Notes: generated from the letters alone by a model not told the origin. 64,000 nt of DNA from Pyropia yezoensis (GCA_009829735.1 CM020620.1:7766545-7830544), one strand, 5' to 3'; shown: positions 1 through 11,424, counted from the first letter of the stretch. Program-made: numbers and translations.

Positions 1-2657
1 AACATCGCGCTGTTAGTGTTGGCAACTGCCCTTGGAAGCGCTTTCTGCTTCAGCCACAACGCCCTCTGTTTCTATGTTCCTTCTCTTTGCCTGGCTCATC
101 TGTACAGTCACGCAATCGCACACACATCCACCCTCCTCCACCCAGGCGCCCTTCTCCCCCACCGCCGACCGGCCTCCCGAGTCTGCATGCACCTGCATTT
201 ACACTTTCGAGCTTCTGTCGCAGCGGAGGACGACCACCTGCCTCTTTCTTCCCGCGGTTAGTCGACCGTGCAGGGCCCACGTCGCGTCCACTGCAGCGCT
301 GGGAGTCTTGGAGATGCTTGCCCCTCAGCGCGAACGCCCCCTTACCGACCTTGCTGCCGCGGTGACACGGTGGTGCGGCGGGTCAGACACGCGGGCGTTT
401 TTCCGCCATTGGGGCGGCCGCCGCGTCAGAAGGCAGTCGTCTCAGGAGACCAGGTTGGGGCTGTCGGTCGTGTGGGGCCCACGTCGCCGCTACCGCGCCA
501 CTGGAGATGTTGGTGACGCTTTCTCAGGAGTGCGCGTGTCCTCCCCCCTCTCGCACCCTCCGATACATCATCCAATCCATCAAACAAAAGGTGCTGCGCT
601 CCTTCCATGCCGGACATGCCGTCGGTAGGGTGCTTTGGTCTTTTGGAAGGGCAGCCAGAGCTGCCATCATCTGGCGAGGCGGAAAGCACGCGCGCGTGAG
701 GAAGTCCGGCCAATCTCGGCAGGACAACAACAAAGCTCTTCGAGCACAAGCACTCCCGTCCTGCCTCAGGAGCTGGGCGCACCTGGTCGAACCTGCTCAA
801 CAATCCCCCAGAATCCCCCACGAGCCCCCACATCGTCTCCCCCCGTGCACCTGTGTCTATTGGCCCACCCGCCCCTGTCGTAATCATCCTTAGCAGCGCT
901 CCGTGCCACAGAAGTCGCGTGCGCCTGCGCCCTCACTCCCCCGCAGTGTGAGTGTTGAGCCGATGTGACCGAACGTAGAAGAACTTGTCTCTCTCTCCTC
1001 GCCAGTGGGGCGAAATAATCCCGCTATGCTCCGAGCTAGATACTACACCCCTATTCGGCAAGCGTGCCGTGCCCGCCTTGGCCTCTTGCCCACATTTCGG
1101 CCCCTGAACGAATGCCCAGGTGGGCCGCTCCCCTCAGTTCAAGCAGACCCTCTTCGGCCCCCGACCGCACCCGTCGTCGGCCCAGCCTGCAAACAAGCCT
1201 AAGAGTGGCTGACGTGCCTTCAAGGCGCATGAAAGGCGCCTGCCCAGCCACTCACCGCGTGGCAATGGGCCGCCGCCGCCCGCTCCCAGTCTGGACGGCG
1301 ACCCTCATACCATGGGGAGGCAGTGATGGTACCCTCCCACACGGCCGTCACCCCTCCAGCCTCAAGCTTGGTTCGCAGCAGCCCACCGCGGGCGCGCTGC
1401 CGCAACGCAGCTGGCCTGCGGGCAGGGCGGCGGTGCCACGGGTCATGGCTGCAGGTGGGCAGCGCCCCCTGCCGGGGGGATGGCAAGTCCTCCCGACAAT
1501 CCACCCGGCGGAGGCCGCACTTGGCAGGTGCTCCCTCTTCCCTGGTGCTCCACACAACAACCCCTCACCTGAGCACCCGCTCCCCCAGCGTCCTTTTTGA
1601 TTCCCCACCCCCCCCGCCTCACCCATCATTGAAGATCTCGCCTTTCCCGGCCCCCTCATGCACGCCACCCTGCACGCCACCTGGGAGCATCATTGCACTG
1701 ATCGCACGGCACTTCTTCCAGTCCGAAGAAAAATGGCATCCGCACCTCTTGTCATCAACGCCATACACTCCGCCATCATGGGGGACGGCACGTCACGGCC
1801 ATACCCCGTCAGCACCACAGCGGCCGGCTGCTTGACACAACGCGAGTGCCTGCTCCCTGGCGCCCTCCGCGGCGGCGACCTTGCCTGCGCGCACCACCGC
1901 GGAAGCAGCGGCGGTGGCTGCGGCGCATCAGCGGCGGCCTCGGCGGCAGCGAGCGACATAAACTGGACAGTGAGGTGGTGGGATAGCACCGACGACGGTG
2001 TTGCTCGCAGTGCTGGTCGTCGAGGGCGACGCGGAAGAGAGCCTCGCCTGCGTCGGTGCGCGCGCTCCGCGGCCGACGCGTCAGTGACCACGCCCACGTA
2101 TCCTCCGCCGCCGCCGCCTGGTGCGTGTCCATCACGTCGTCCAATGGCCGGTAAGGCCGTCGAAGCCGTGTTTGTCAGGCCTCAGCCGCCCCCCAACGCC
2201 TGTAGCACCGTGCGATCTCACGCAGCCTACGTCCGTCGTCCGCAAAGGTGGGCCGTCGACCCCTACATGATGATAGCCGACGATGCGCGGAGGCGCCGCG
2301 GCGGCATCCGACGGCGCGTTCACCCAGCATCTCAGACAATGCCGCCCTGCCTGCTGCGCAGGCGAAACCTATCCACAGAGTGGAGAAAATTTGGAGAGTG
2401 GAAGCGCGGCGCCTTCGTCCTGGTGGTTGCGTCTGCGATGACGACGGTTTCGACGAGGAAGCTCTCCCGAGTGCACCTCCTGCTGCGAGAAGCTTCGTGA
2501 GGAGATCACAGGATCACAGCAGGGCATCGTCACATTGCCAGACCGCAGGCATGTTGCAGACGGTACTCTTCTCGAAGCAGTTCTGAAAGGGATCGTCCCT
2601 CAATACAAGCAGAAAACAATAAAACCGTACTGGACCCCGAGAGCCAAGAAGAGCTGA
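1..2657. other. GC-rich stretch without a supportable gene
   Basis: Open frames occur on both strands, as expected from the base composition. None has a recognisable domain, a convincing start context or a splice signal tied to a conserved peptide. The longest plus-strand frame (1658-2500, about 280 codons) is rich in Arg, Ala and Pro after its first third. It overlaps equally open minus-strand frames (1690-2097, 2132-2323), so I do not call either as a gene. Confidence 0.5.
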
Positions 2658-2944
2658 TCACCGTGAAGTCAAGTAGCCCACGTACGACCCGTACTTGAGG
2701 TCGTATTCATAGTGGATCGCTGCCCAAGTGGACTGTGTTGCTTGGGAGAAGCTCCTGCTGTACACGTGATCAATCATACAAGTGCATTCTCGATCGACTG
2801 AACATTGCCAAGTACCGAAGTTCTGCTCATACACGCCCGCTGCAGAAGACGTCTGGAGACACCTGTCCAGCCGCCGCAACCCAGTAAAATCCTTGTAGTG
2901 CATCATAGCTGCGTCGAAGTCAATGAAAGAGCCTGCTTGCGAAT
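2658..2944 (-). CDS. candidate terminal exon, unknown protein
   Basis: On the minus strand the motif cttcttgcag lies just before position 2944 and looks like a 3' splice site. It is followed by about 95 codons ending in a TGA at 2658-2660. The peptide has a balanced composition, unlike the Arg/Ala/Pro shadows around it: it contains FIDFDAAMMHYKDFTG, several aromatic residues and four cysteines, and ends near YLTSR. I do not recognise the family. No upstream exon could be linked with confidence. It may be a pseudogene fragment. Confidence 0.35.
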
Positions 2945-3456
2945 CTGCAAGAAGTGATTTATGAACAGATCATGGCCGACGCAGCTTGCGGCTACGGAGA
3001 TCGGCGGCCACACCACGCGCAAGGCCGTTGGTCCTGGGTCTCTCCTGATCACAATGATTGTGTGACTGCGGCGGGGGCACATCAAGCACCCTCCGCCCCT
3101 CATCGCTCTCCCCATGCCACACCTGCTGGTGTGTGCGGCGATGTGGCCGCCTATGTGTGTTGGTGGCGGATCCTGTAAAACCGCACAGCCGCCCCAAGCC
3201 CAATCGTGAGAAACAACAACGGCGTCAATGTTGTACCTTACGTTGGTGGAAGCAGTAGGGCAAGGGCGCTGTAGCTACGGCTCCCACGACGAGTTGGACG
3301 TTGTTGTCAGCAGGAAAGCCACTGGCCCTCTCGCCGCCTCATCGACTCTCTCTTCGTTCGCTCGGTCCCTCCCATGGTCTCTTGGAAGACGCTTCCTGCG
3401 GGAGGGCAAGTAAGCGTGCTCAACAAGTATGAGCTCGTGGGTGCCCAGCTATTACC

Positions 3457-3837
3457 GTGTTGGAGGTAGCGGATTTGGCGATGGGGACGGTGGCGGGCGC
3501 GGTGTTCGTGTCTTGGGCAGCTGCTCGCTCGACCCCAGAGGCTGTCAAGATCGCGCCGGAGCCCCGCTTCCGTACATGCACCGACGATGGCTGGGGGACG
3601 GCCGTGGTGTCGCCCCCTCCGGTGTCGCGGCCGCCGCTGGTGACGGATCCAGAGGCCAAGAGGGTGCGAGGAGGGAGCGCGCACACCCAGGAACGAACGA
3701 GGCGGTCGAACGTGCGGTACGCAGTTGACAGCCTGGGCCGGGCAAAGTTGGTGTTAAGAGGGGTGCGAGCTGCCGGTGTGACGGCTGTGGGAGGGAGGCG
3801 GGGCGGGGCGGGGGGGGGAAATTCGGTGCTGGGATGA
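3457..3837 (+). CDS. hypothetical protein ORF
   Basis: This frame of about 126 codons opens near MLEVADLAMGTVAGAVFVSW, which is a short hydrophobic stretch. A balanced segment of about 80 residues follows, and the end is Gly/Arg-rich. An in-frame TGA lies upstream at about 3429, so the start is inside the segment. A minus-strand frame covers the same DNA (3420-4466), so the strand is uncertain. No domain is recognised. Confidence 0.25.
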   Translation: MLEVADLAMGTVAGAVFVSWAAARSTPEAVKIAPEPRFRTCTDDGWGTAVVSPPPVSRPPLVTDPEAKRVRGGSAHTQERTRRSNVRYAVDSLGRAKLVLRGVRAAGVTAVGGRRGGAGGGNSVLG

Positions 3838-4212
3838 GGCAGGGCAGCTGCGTGGGGGTGGGAGGAGGGGTCAGCACGACACCGTCGCCCCTGATCCCAG
3901 AGCCCACCCTGCCTCCCTCTACCGCCAGACCACCCCCTTTGTCCCCCACCCGCGTGCAACGGAGAAAGGCGGGAGCGGCAGCGCCTCTGCACCGCACGGC
4001 CACCCCCGTCCGTGTCCCGCCCACCCCCGTTCAACCGCGCATGTCGGGAGCTGCAGCGTCTCTTATCCGCCGATGCTATACGAGGGAGAGCAACATTGCC
4101 GCTGCCAACGCCCATGCGGAGGGAAGAATAAAAACGTACACCCGGCCTTGCCAGTGCCATCCACAAAGCCAGTTGCCACCGGCCAGCGCCATCCGCCAGC
4201 AAATCCGCGGTT

Positions 4213-4745
4213 GCCGCGACCAACTTGGTCTCGTGGTCGCAGCCGCCGTTGGAGAGCGTGAATGCCAAAAAAAAAAAAAGGGGGGGGGGTTGACAGCGCG
4301 CAGCTGTCATGCGAAGCCATCCCAAGAAAAGAAACACAACGGAAAGGGAGATGGGGGACCACTCCTCGCTTGGCAGTGCATGGACTCCAGGCAAGTGAGC
4401 GGTCCCCGACTCCCTTCCGTCGCGCACTTCACGAGGAACAGCTCCGCCCCGGTGGCTGCAGCCCATCGGAAGCGATGCGGGCCGAGCGCCGCGACCGTCT
4501 TGGTCTCGTGGTCGCCGCCGCCGTTGGAGAGCGTGAACGCCAAAAAAAGGGGGGGGCGGGGGGACAGCGCGCAGCCGTCATGCGAAGCCATCCCAAGAAA
4601 AGAAACACAACGGAAAGGGAGATGGGGGACCACTCCTCGCCTGGCAGTGCATGGACTCCAGGCAAGTGAGCGGTCCCCGACTCCCTTCCGTCGCGCACTT
4701 CACAAGGAAGAGCTCCGCCCCGGTGGCTGCAACCCATCGGAAGCG
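4213..4745. repeat. two-copy tandem repeat, about 271-275 bp
   Basis: Two head-to-tail copies, about 4213-4487 and 4488-4745. The shared landmarks are a poly-A/poly-G junction (AAAA followed by GGGG), a segment beginning acagcgcgcag (4293 and 4564), and a segment ending in cgtcgcgcacttcac. The copies differ by a few substitutions and by the length of the A/G homopolymer, so the offset changes from 275 to 271. Open frames across it are produced by the repeat. Confidence 0.85.
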
Positions 4746-4808
4746 ATGCGGGCAGAGCGCGAGGTCGGGAGCGCCGATCTGTCGCCGGCGTCGATGCCTC
4801 CAGCCACA

Positions 4809-5130
4809 ACCAGGGAAACCACAGCCTTCGTTCTTTGGCGGCCAAAGAACGAAGGCAGGTGCCAAAGAACGAAGGCAAATGAGCCAATCAGATTGAAGGA
4901 ACGTGCCATCGACCGTGCCAGGTGTCCCCCCGCCAACACCTCGCTCCCCTCTCGCCACCGGGCCCCCCCAACCAGGGAAACCACAGCCTTCGTTCTTTGG
5001 CGGCCAAAGAACGCAGGCAGGTGCCAAAGAACGAAGGCAAATGAGCCAATCAGATTGAAGGAACGTGGCATCGACCGTGCCAGGTGTCCCCCCGCCACCA
5101 CCCCGCTCCCCTCCCGCCACCGCGCCCCCC
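4809..5130. repeat. 162-bp tandem repeat with an embedded hairpin
   Basis: Two copies begin with accagggaaacc at 4809 and 4971, an offset of 162. Each contains a hairpin: at 4825-4855 a 14-nt arm ccttcgttctttgg, a 3-nt loop and its perfect complement. In the second copy (4987-5017) one arm carries a mismatch. A third partial copy of the arm (ccaaagaacgaagg) follows the hairpin in both units. The fourth part, gagccaatcag, is conserved. No coding role is supported. Confidence 0.85.
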
Positions 5131-6990
5131 CCCCCCGCGGCCGGGCGTGGGTGCGCCCCCACCGCGGCCGGGCGTGGGTGCCCCCCCCCCCCGCCACGCT
5201 ACGCCGCCGTCCCCCCGGCCTCGTCGTCCCCCCCCCCAGGCCGCGCCCACCGCCGCCGTCCCCGGCCGCGCCGCCCGCCCCGCCGCCCTCCCCCCCCCCC
5301 CGACCGCGCCGCCCGCCACCGCGGGCTTCTCCGGCCACCCTCGCCCCCGCCCCGGCCCCTGCCGCCGTAGGCAACCCTGCCATCGCTGCCGCCACCGCCG
5401 CCGTCCCCGTCCGGCCTCCGCTGCTGCCGCCGGTCACTGGCCGCCGCCACCGCCGCCCCCCCCCCGCCGCCGCCGGCCGCCGCTACCGCCGGCCGCCGCC
5501 GCTGCTGGCTGCTGGTCGCCGCCGCTGCTCGCCACCCCCCTCCGTGGCCGCCGCCCGCCGCCGGCCGCTCGCCGCCCGCCGCTCACCGCCGCCGCCCACC
5601 GCCGCTGCCGTCCGCCGGCCGCTGTCGCGGGCGGCCGTCGCCGGCCGCCGCCGCTGCTGGCTGGTGGCCGCCGCCGCCCCCCGCCGCTCCCCCCGCGGCC
5701 GCCAGCCGGCCGCCGCCGCCGCAGGCGGCCGCCGCCGCCGCAGGCGGCCGCCGCCGGCCGCGGGCGGCCGCCACCGCTGCCGCCGCCCGTGGACCGCCGC
5801 CACTGCCGGCTGCCGGCCGCCGCCGCTGCTGGCTGCCGGCCGCCGCCGCTGCTGGCTGCCGGCCGCCGCCGCTGCTGGCTGCCGGCCGCCGCCGCCACCG
5901 CCCGCCGCCCCCCGCCGCGGCCGCCGCATGTTGCCCGCCGCGGCCGCCGCTCGCCGCGGCCCCCCGTCGACCGCCGCCGCCACGGGGGTCCGCCGCCGTC
6001 CGCCGCAGCTGCTGGTTTTCGACCGCCGCCGCCGCCCTCCCCCGCCCGCCTCGGCCGCCGGCCGGTCGACGCCGCCGCGGGCGGCCGCCGCCGGCCGCGG
6101 GCGGCCGCCACCGCTGCCGCCGCCCGTGGACCGCCGCCACTGCCGGCTGCCGGCCGCCGCCGCTGCTGGCTGCCGGCCGCCGCCGCTGCTGGCTGCCGGC
6201 CGCCGCCGCTGCTGGCTGCCGGCCGCCGCCGCCACCGCCCGCCGCCCCCCGCCGCGGCCGCCGCATGTTGCCCGCCGCGGCCGCCGCTCGCCGCGGCCCC
6301 CCGTCGACCGCCGCCGCCACGGGGGTCCGCCGCCGTCCGCCGCAGCTGCTGGTTTTCGACCGCCGCCGCCGCCCTCCCCCGCCCGCCTCGGCCGCCGGCC
6401 GGTCGACGCCGCCGCGGGCGGCCGCCGCCGGCCGCGGACAGCCGCCGCCGCTGCCGCCGGCCGCCGGCCGTCGCCGCCGCCGCCTGCCGCCTGCCGCCGG
6501 CGCCGGCCCCCTTCCGCCGCGGCCGCCGGCCGCCGGCCGCCGCCGTCGGCCGTCTCCGCTGCCGGCCGCCGACCGCTGCCGCTTCCGCGGGTGGCGGCCA
6601 CCGGCCGCTGCCGCTGCTGGCTGCTGGCCGCCGCCGTCACACGCCGCCCACCGCCGCGGCCGCCGCCTGCCGCCTGCCGGCCGCCGCTGCCGGCCGCCAC
6701 CGCTGCTGCCCCCCCCCTCGCCGCCGCCGCCGGCCGCCGCTGTGGTCTGCCGGCGGCTGGCGCGGGCGGCCGTCGCTGGCGGCCGCCGCTGCTGGCTGCC
6801 GACCGCCGCCACCCTCCGCCCCTTCCCGCCACGGGCGCCGGCCGGCCGCCGCTGCTGCTCTGCCGGCCGCCGCCGCTGCCGGCTGGCGGCGGCCGCCGCC
6901 GCCGCCCACCCTCCCCCGCCGCGGCTGCCGCCCACCGCGCGCCCCCGCTGCTGCCCCCCCCCTTGCCGCCACCGGCTGCCGTCACCACTT
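5131..6990. repeat. GCC/CGG low-complexity tract with a 337-bp duplication
   Basis: This is nearly pure C/G sequence made of GCCGCC, GCTGCTGGCTGCCGGCC and similar short units. It holds a near-perfect 337-bp direct duplication, 5743-6079 and 6080-6416; the landmark ggttttcgac sits at 6014 and 6351. All six frames are open for long distances. Because 337 is not a multiple of three, the same Pro/Arg/Ala peptide appears in two overlapping plus-strand frames. That argues that these frames are composition artefacts and not a gene. Confidence 0.85.
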
Positions 6991-7199
6991 ATTGGTGTGC
7001 GCTTCGTGTAGGGTGTGCGTTTCTGGGGACTGCTGTTTATTGTTTGAGCGAGCCACGCTTGTTGGGCGCATGATGACTTTTGTTGGGTGTCCGTTTGCGA
7101 AGGATGGTGCGAGAGCACATGCGAAAACAAAGGGGGGGGAGGTTGGCAGACGAGGACGACGATGATGGCACCAAGCACCAACCGGGAGACGCAAGACTA

Positions 7200-7428
7200 C
7201 AGTGCGACCCCTCACTTGGCCGCCCCGCAGTTGTGCCGATCGGCACAACTGAGGGGGGGGTACGCGTGAAGTGGCCCGGCCGGGCGGCTCATATTCGGGC
7301 GATTGACGGGCGCTGATTGGCTCATACCGTCCAGATCGCTGAAATCCGAACATCCCAGGACAACTGTCGGACACTGGAAGGGGGGCCACCTCCTTGGTCT
7401 ACCCCAGGGCAAGTGAGGGGTCGCACTG
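7200..7428. mobile_element. mariner-type MITE (229 bp)
   Basis: A 19-bp perfect terminal inverted repeat, CAGTGCGACCCCTCACTTG, lies at 7200-7218, with its complement at 7410-7428. A TA dinucleotide flanks both ends (7198-7199 and 7429-7430). TA duplication and a CAGT start are typical of Tc1/mariner-type non-autonomous elements. The interior has no coding capacity. It contains a 24-bp perfect palindrome centred at 7239/7240 (7228-7251). The transposase would have to come from elsewhere. Confidence 0.75.
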
Positions 7429-7430
7429 TA

Positions 7431-8509
7431 TCACCGCCGTATTCATGCTTATCTCCATCTTACTGGCATAGAGACACACTTGCTTTCTGGGCAAGGCTAT
7501 CATGTTACGGTGCCCACTGCGCAATAAACTCTTTTGTTGCTTGCAATATTTAGGAGCGCGCTTTATCGGGGAAAGGTCCAATGTCCTTCGATCGAAGCTG
7601 GTGCGGAAGGGTGTGAGACATGATAGTCACGTACACACGGGCCAGAAGAGGCGCGTAGGATCGCACCACCTCGTCTAGCAATTATTCGAAAAACGCAAGC
7701 GCCACATACCCCCTCGCCGTCACCAGCCGCCGCCAACCCGTCGGATGGGCGCGAGTGTGGGGCCGGGAGGGGATCGCGACGGGATCTCCCCCCACCGCCA
7801 GACTGCCCTCGCCCCAGCGCCACGAGAACCCCCGCGCGGTGCTACCGCTAAGGCCGTCGCATCCGCTGCGGCCGCCATCTCGGCGGACACTGCGTCCGGT
7901 GCCGCCGCCGCAGCCACCTCAGCCTCAGCCACCGTCGCCGCTGCGTCGCGTGGCGGCTGGGCGATCACGACGGGTGGGCTCCAACTGCGGTGGTGGCGGT
8001 CTGCGTTGGCGTGTCGACATTCATCGCATTGACGTCGACCGGCTCCGCCGTGGACGGCGCGGATGACTCGGCCGCGGCGGGTGCGGCGGCGGCAGTCGGG
8101 GGGCTCGGCGCCCTCCCCCGCCGTAAGGTGCCCCCCCCCCGCCATATAGTTTCCAAGGATCTCAACCAAGCTGCAAACCGTTTGCAATTTGGGAACGCTG
8201 AGAAGCTCTGAGAGCGCTGGCTCAGCTCAGTAGCTCTGAAAGCGCGCGGCGAGCCGGAGCGCCAGGAAGGACCACTCGCGCCAGGACAGCTACTTCATTC
8301 TACTTATATCCGCATGTACTGAGACAAGCAGTACTCAGCAACGGCGCCGCCTCCATCGCGCCCAGGTCCCGCCCGGTCCCGCCCGGTCCCGCCAGCGCGG
8401 TGCGCCCCCCCGGAGCACCCTTTCTGGACCCCCCCACGCCGCCCGGGCGTTGACCTGCCCCCACAGCGGCCCCGCCAGCCGCCTCCCTGCCCGCATGCCA
8501 CATGCTGCC
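7431..8509. other. intergenic or unassigned GC-rich sequence
   Basis: AATAAA occurs at about 7524-7529, in AT-richer DNA just after the MITE, and could be a polyadenylation signal. From about 7740 to 8140 the sequence becomes Ala/Pro-coding GC-rich DNA that is open on both strands. I see no domain or splice structure to choose between them. Confidence 0.4.
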
Positions 8510-10190
8510 CCTGCGCTTCCGCCTCCCGCGCACGTCCCTGCCGAACGCCGCCCCCCCCCCACCCCAGCCCCCTGAACCACCGTCTCCGTCGGCCAGGTGC
8601 GCCGCAGCCGCTACCGCTGGGCGCTGCCGCCGCTGCCACCGCCGGCTGCATCCCCGGCAACCCATGCACTGCCGCCGCCCGCGGCCGGGCGCTCCGGCAG
8701 CTGCCCCCGCTGCTGCCGCCGGCTGCCTCCCTGGCGTCTCGGGCGCCGCCGCTGCCGCCACCGGGCGCTGCTGCCGCCACGGGCTACCGCCCGTGCTTCC
8801 CGGGGCTGCCGCCGCCGCGGCTGGGCGCTGCTGCTGCCGCGGTCGCGCGCTACAGCCGCCGCCCGCACCCGCCTGTGCTTCCCAGGGCTGCCGCCGCTGC
8901 GGCTGGGCGCTGCTGCTGCCGCGGCCGCGCGCTACCGCCGCCGCCCGCTGCCGCCCGTGCTGCCTGGGGCTGCCGCCGCTGCGACAGCGCGCTGCCGCCG
9001 CCGCGGCTGCGCGCTGCCGCTGCCGCGGCTGCGCGCTACAACCGCCGCCGGCTGCCGCCCGTGCTGCCCGGGGCTGCCGCCGCCGCGGATGTGCGCTGCC
9101 GCTGCCGCGGCTTGGCGCTGCCGTCGCTGCGGGTTTGCGCTGCCGCCGCCGCGGGTATGCGCTCACGTCGCTACGGTTGGGCGCCGCCGTTGCCGCGGCT
9201 AGGCGCTGCTGCTGCCGTGTCTGGGCGCTGCCGCCGCCGCGGCTGGGCGCTGCGGCCTCGCTGTCGCTGACGCATTGGCGCGCACCGCCGATGCCGCCAC
9301 CGGACGCTGCCGCCACCGTGGTCTACCGCCCGTGCTTCCCGGGGCTGCCGCCGCCGCGGCTGGGCGCTGCTGCTGCCGCGGCCGCGCGCTACCGCCACCG
9401 CCCGCACCCGCCTGTGCTTCCCGGGGCTGCCGCCGCTGCGGCTGGGCGCTGCTGCTGCCGCGGCCGCGCGCTACCGCCGCCGCCCGCTGCCGCCCGTGCT
9501 GCCTGGGGCCGCCGCCGCTGCGGCAGCGCGCTGCCGCCGACGCGGCTTGGCGTTGCCGCTGCTGCGGCAGCGCGCTATCGCCGTCGCAGGCGGCCGCCCC
9601 TGCTGCCCTAGGCTGCCGCGGAAGCGGCTGCCCACTGCCGCTGCCGCGGTTCGGCGCTACCGTCGGTGCGGCTGGGCGCTGCTGTTGCCGCGGCTGGGCG
9701 CCGGCGCCGCTACGATTGGGCGCTGCCGCTGCTGCGGCTAGGCGCTGCTGCCGCCGTGTCTGGGCGCTGCCGCCGCCGCGGCTGAGCGCTGCTGCCCCGC
9801 TGTCGCCGCCGCGGTCGCGCGCTGCCGCTGCCGCGGCTGCGCGCTACCGCTGCCGCCGGCTGCCGCCCCTGCTGCCCTAGGCTGCTGCAAAAGCGGCTGT
9901 GCACTGCCGCTGCCGCGGTTCGGCGCTGCCGTCGGTGCCGCTGGGCGCTACTGCTGCCGCGGCTCAGCGCCGGCGCCGCTACGGTTGAGCGCTGCCGCTG
10001 CTGCGGCTGGGCGCTGCTGCCGCCGTGGCTGGGCGCTGCCGCTGCTGCGTCTGGGCGCTGCTGCCGGCGCCGGCTGGTGGCTGTGCTGCGGGGGGATGCC
10101 AGTGCCCCGTCTGGGCGTTGGTAGCGCCGTGGCTGGGTGCTGCCGACGAAGCGGTTGGGCCCTGCCGCCCCTGCGACGGCTGCCGCCGCC
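8510..10190. repeat. satellite-like GC repeat with about 270-bp higher-order period
   Basis: Degenerate units built on GCTGCCGCCGCGGCTGGGCGCTG follow one another throughout. Longer segments recur at about 269 bp (for example ctaggctgc at 9608 and 9877) and at about 539 bp (cacccgcctgtgcttcc at 8866 and 9405), so a higher-order period near 270 bp is likely. Plus-strand frames give Cys/Arg/Ala/Pro-rich peptides and minus-strand frames give Ala/Arg/Gln-rich ones. Neither looks like a real protein. Confidence 0.75.
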
Positions 10191-10375
10191 GGCCGCCGCC
10201 CCACCGCCTTTCCGCCCCACCAATTGCCGCCCCCGCTGGTCACTGCCGTCCCCATCTGCTGGCGTGCCGGTTTGCTATGCGCCCCGCCGGCCGGCTGCTT
10301 CCGCCGTCGCCGCTGGGCGCTGCAGCTGCTGCTACCGCCGGCTGCCGCCCCACGAGCCCTGACGCCCTCGTTAGG

Positions 10376-10780
10376 CACCACTGACGCTGCCGGCTTGTCG
10401 GCCGCGCCGGAAACGACGGCATCGCGTCGTCGCTTCGCCCATTCCCTTCCCCCTCTTATGCCGTGCTTTCTCCCACCCCATCTCGTACAGCTGGCGTCGA
10501 GGGCCGCAGATGCTGAGAGCGTGCCGGCCGCGCCGGCCATGACGGCCGCGCGTGATCCCTTCCCATCCACCGCTCCCTCTCTTCGTACCGCGCTTCCCCT
10601 TACCCCATGTTCAGCTAGTGTCGGGCGCTGCTGATGCTAAGGGTGCGCCGGCCGCGGCGGCCATGACGACCGCGCATCGTCGCTATTCCCACCCCCTTCC
10701 CCCGACTTCGCCTCGCTTCCCCCCACCGCATCTCTTACAGCTGGCGTCGAGCGTAGCTGCTGCCGAGGATACGCCGCCAG
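10376..10780. repeat. three-unit tandem repeat, about 125 bp
   Basis: Three diverged units share the segment agctggcgtcgag, which occurs at about 10489, 10613 (altered to agctagtgtcggg) and 10739, followed by a GCCGGCCGCG block. Read on the plus strand, two units place a pyrimidine tract plus cag before the segment, like a splice acceptor. Read on the minus strand, the same spot reads agct/gtaaga or agct/gtacga, like a donor. The minus-strand reading fits the neighbouring minus-strand gene candidate. Confidence 0.6.
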
Positions 10781-11283
10781 CGTGCGCGGCGGCCGCGGCG
10801 ACGGCCATCGCGGCCGCCACCTTTACTATCCGCCTGTTGAGAGCTCTCAGCAGCGCTGCCTTACGGCGGCGCCGCCTGGTCAGGTAGAGAGTGAAGAGGG
10901 GGGGTGGATGAGTATGGCTGGTTGACCAACTCCCCCCCCTCGTCTTGTCACGGACCAGCGCCCCATCGACCGCCCCTACTTCGCGCGTGCCTGCGGTCGG
11001 GGGGTCGATGGGCATCCGCCACGAGTCCATGACTGTGGCGGATGCCATGTAAGAGCTGGTTTCTTCCCCCCCCGCCGGCCCCTCCCCGCTGCGCGGGAAG
11101 GGGAAAGTACCCGCCTGCTCGCCTTTGGCGTGCTACGCCTACCTTCATGACGGCGTCGTCGACGAACATCGGCGACGCGGCAACACCTCCCTTCGCCGTG
11201 TACGCGACGCCCTTGACCCCCCTCGCTGTGTGCTTGTTGTTGTAGTGCCAGAGGCTCATGCCGCGCTTCTTTCTTTTGTGAGC
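10683..11283 (-). CDS. candidate two-exon gene, unknown small basic protein
   Basis: Exon at 11283-11143 (47 codons, preceded by tttgtgctccag): it reads AHKRKKRGMSLWHYNNKHTA and on to FVDDAVMK, a normal-looking basic peptide. A 54-bp GT-AG intron (11142-11089, gtaggc...cgcgcag, pyrimidine-rich before the acceptor) follows. Exon 2 continues in phase from 11088 with a segment containing SYMASATVMDSWRMPIDPP and stays open to a TAG at about 10683. Its last third is Ala/Arg-rich and may really be spliced within the 125-bp repeats. An upstream exon is expected because of the acceptor at 11284. Family unknown. The phase agreement across a short intron is the main support. Confidence 0.45.
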
Positions 11284-11424
11284 CTGGAGCACAAAAGCTG
11301 AACCCGCGCTGCCGTGAGACAAAAAAGCAAGGCAGTGTGAGAGAAGGAAGAAACAGATAAACATACGCGCAGAGAATGCACGCAGAACAGTACGAAGACC
11401 GAGCAGATAAAATCGTCAAGCCTA

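Noticed and set aside
3834-7073. 1079-codon plus-strand open frame (and a 693-codon frame overlapping it)
   Set aside because: Almost entirely Pro/Arg/Ala from GCC-type repeats; equally long frames exist on the minus strand; the 337-bp duplication puts the same peptide in two frames.
8502-9880. long Cys/Arg/Ala frames on the plus strand, Gln/Arg/Ala on the minus strand
   Set aside because: Satellite-like GC repeat; no domain, no stable strand preference.
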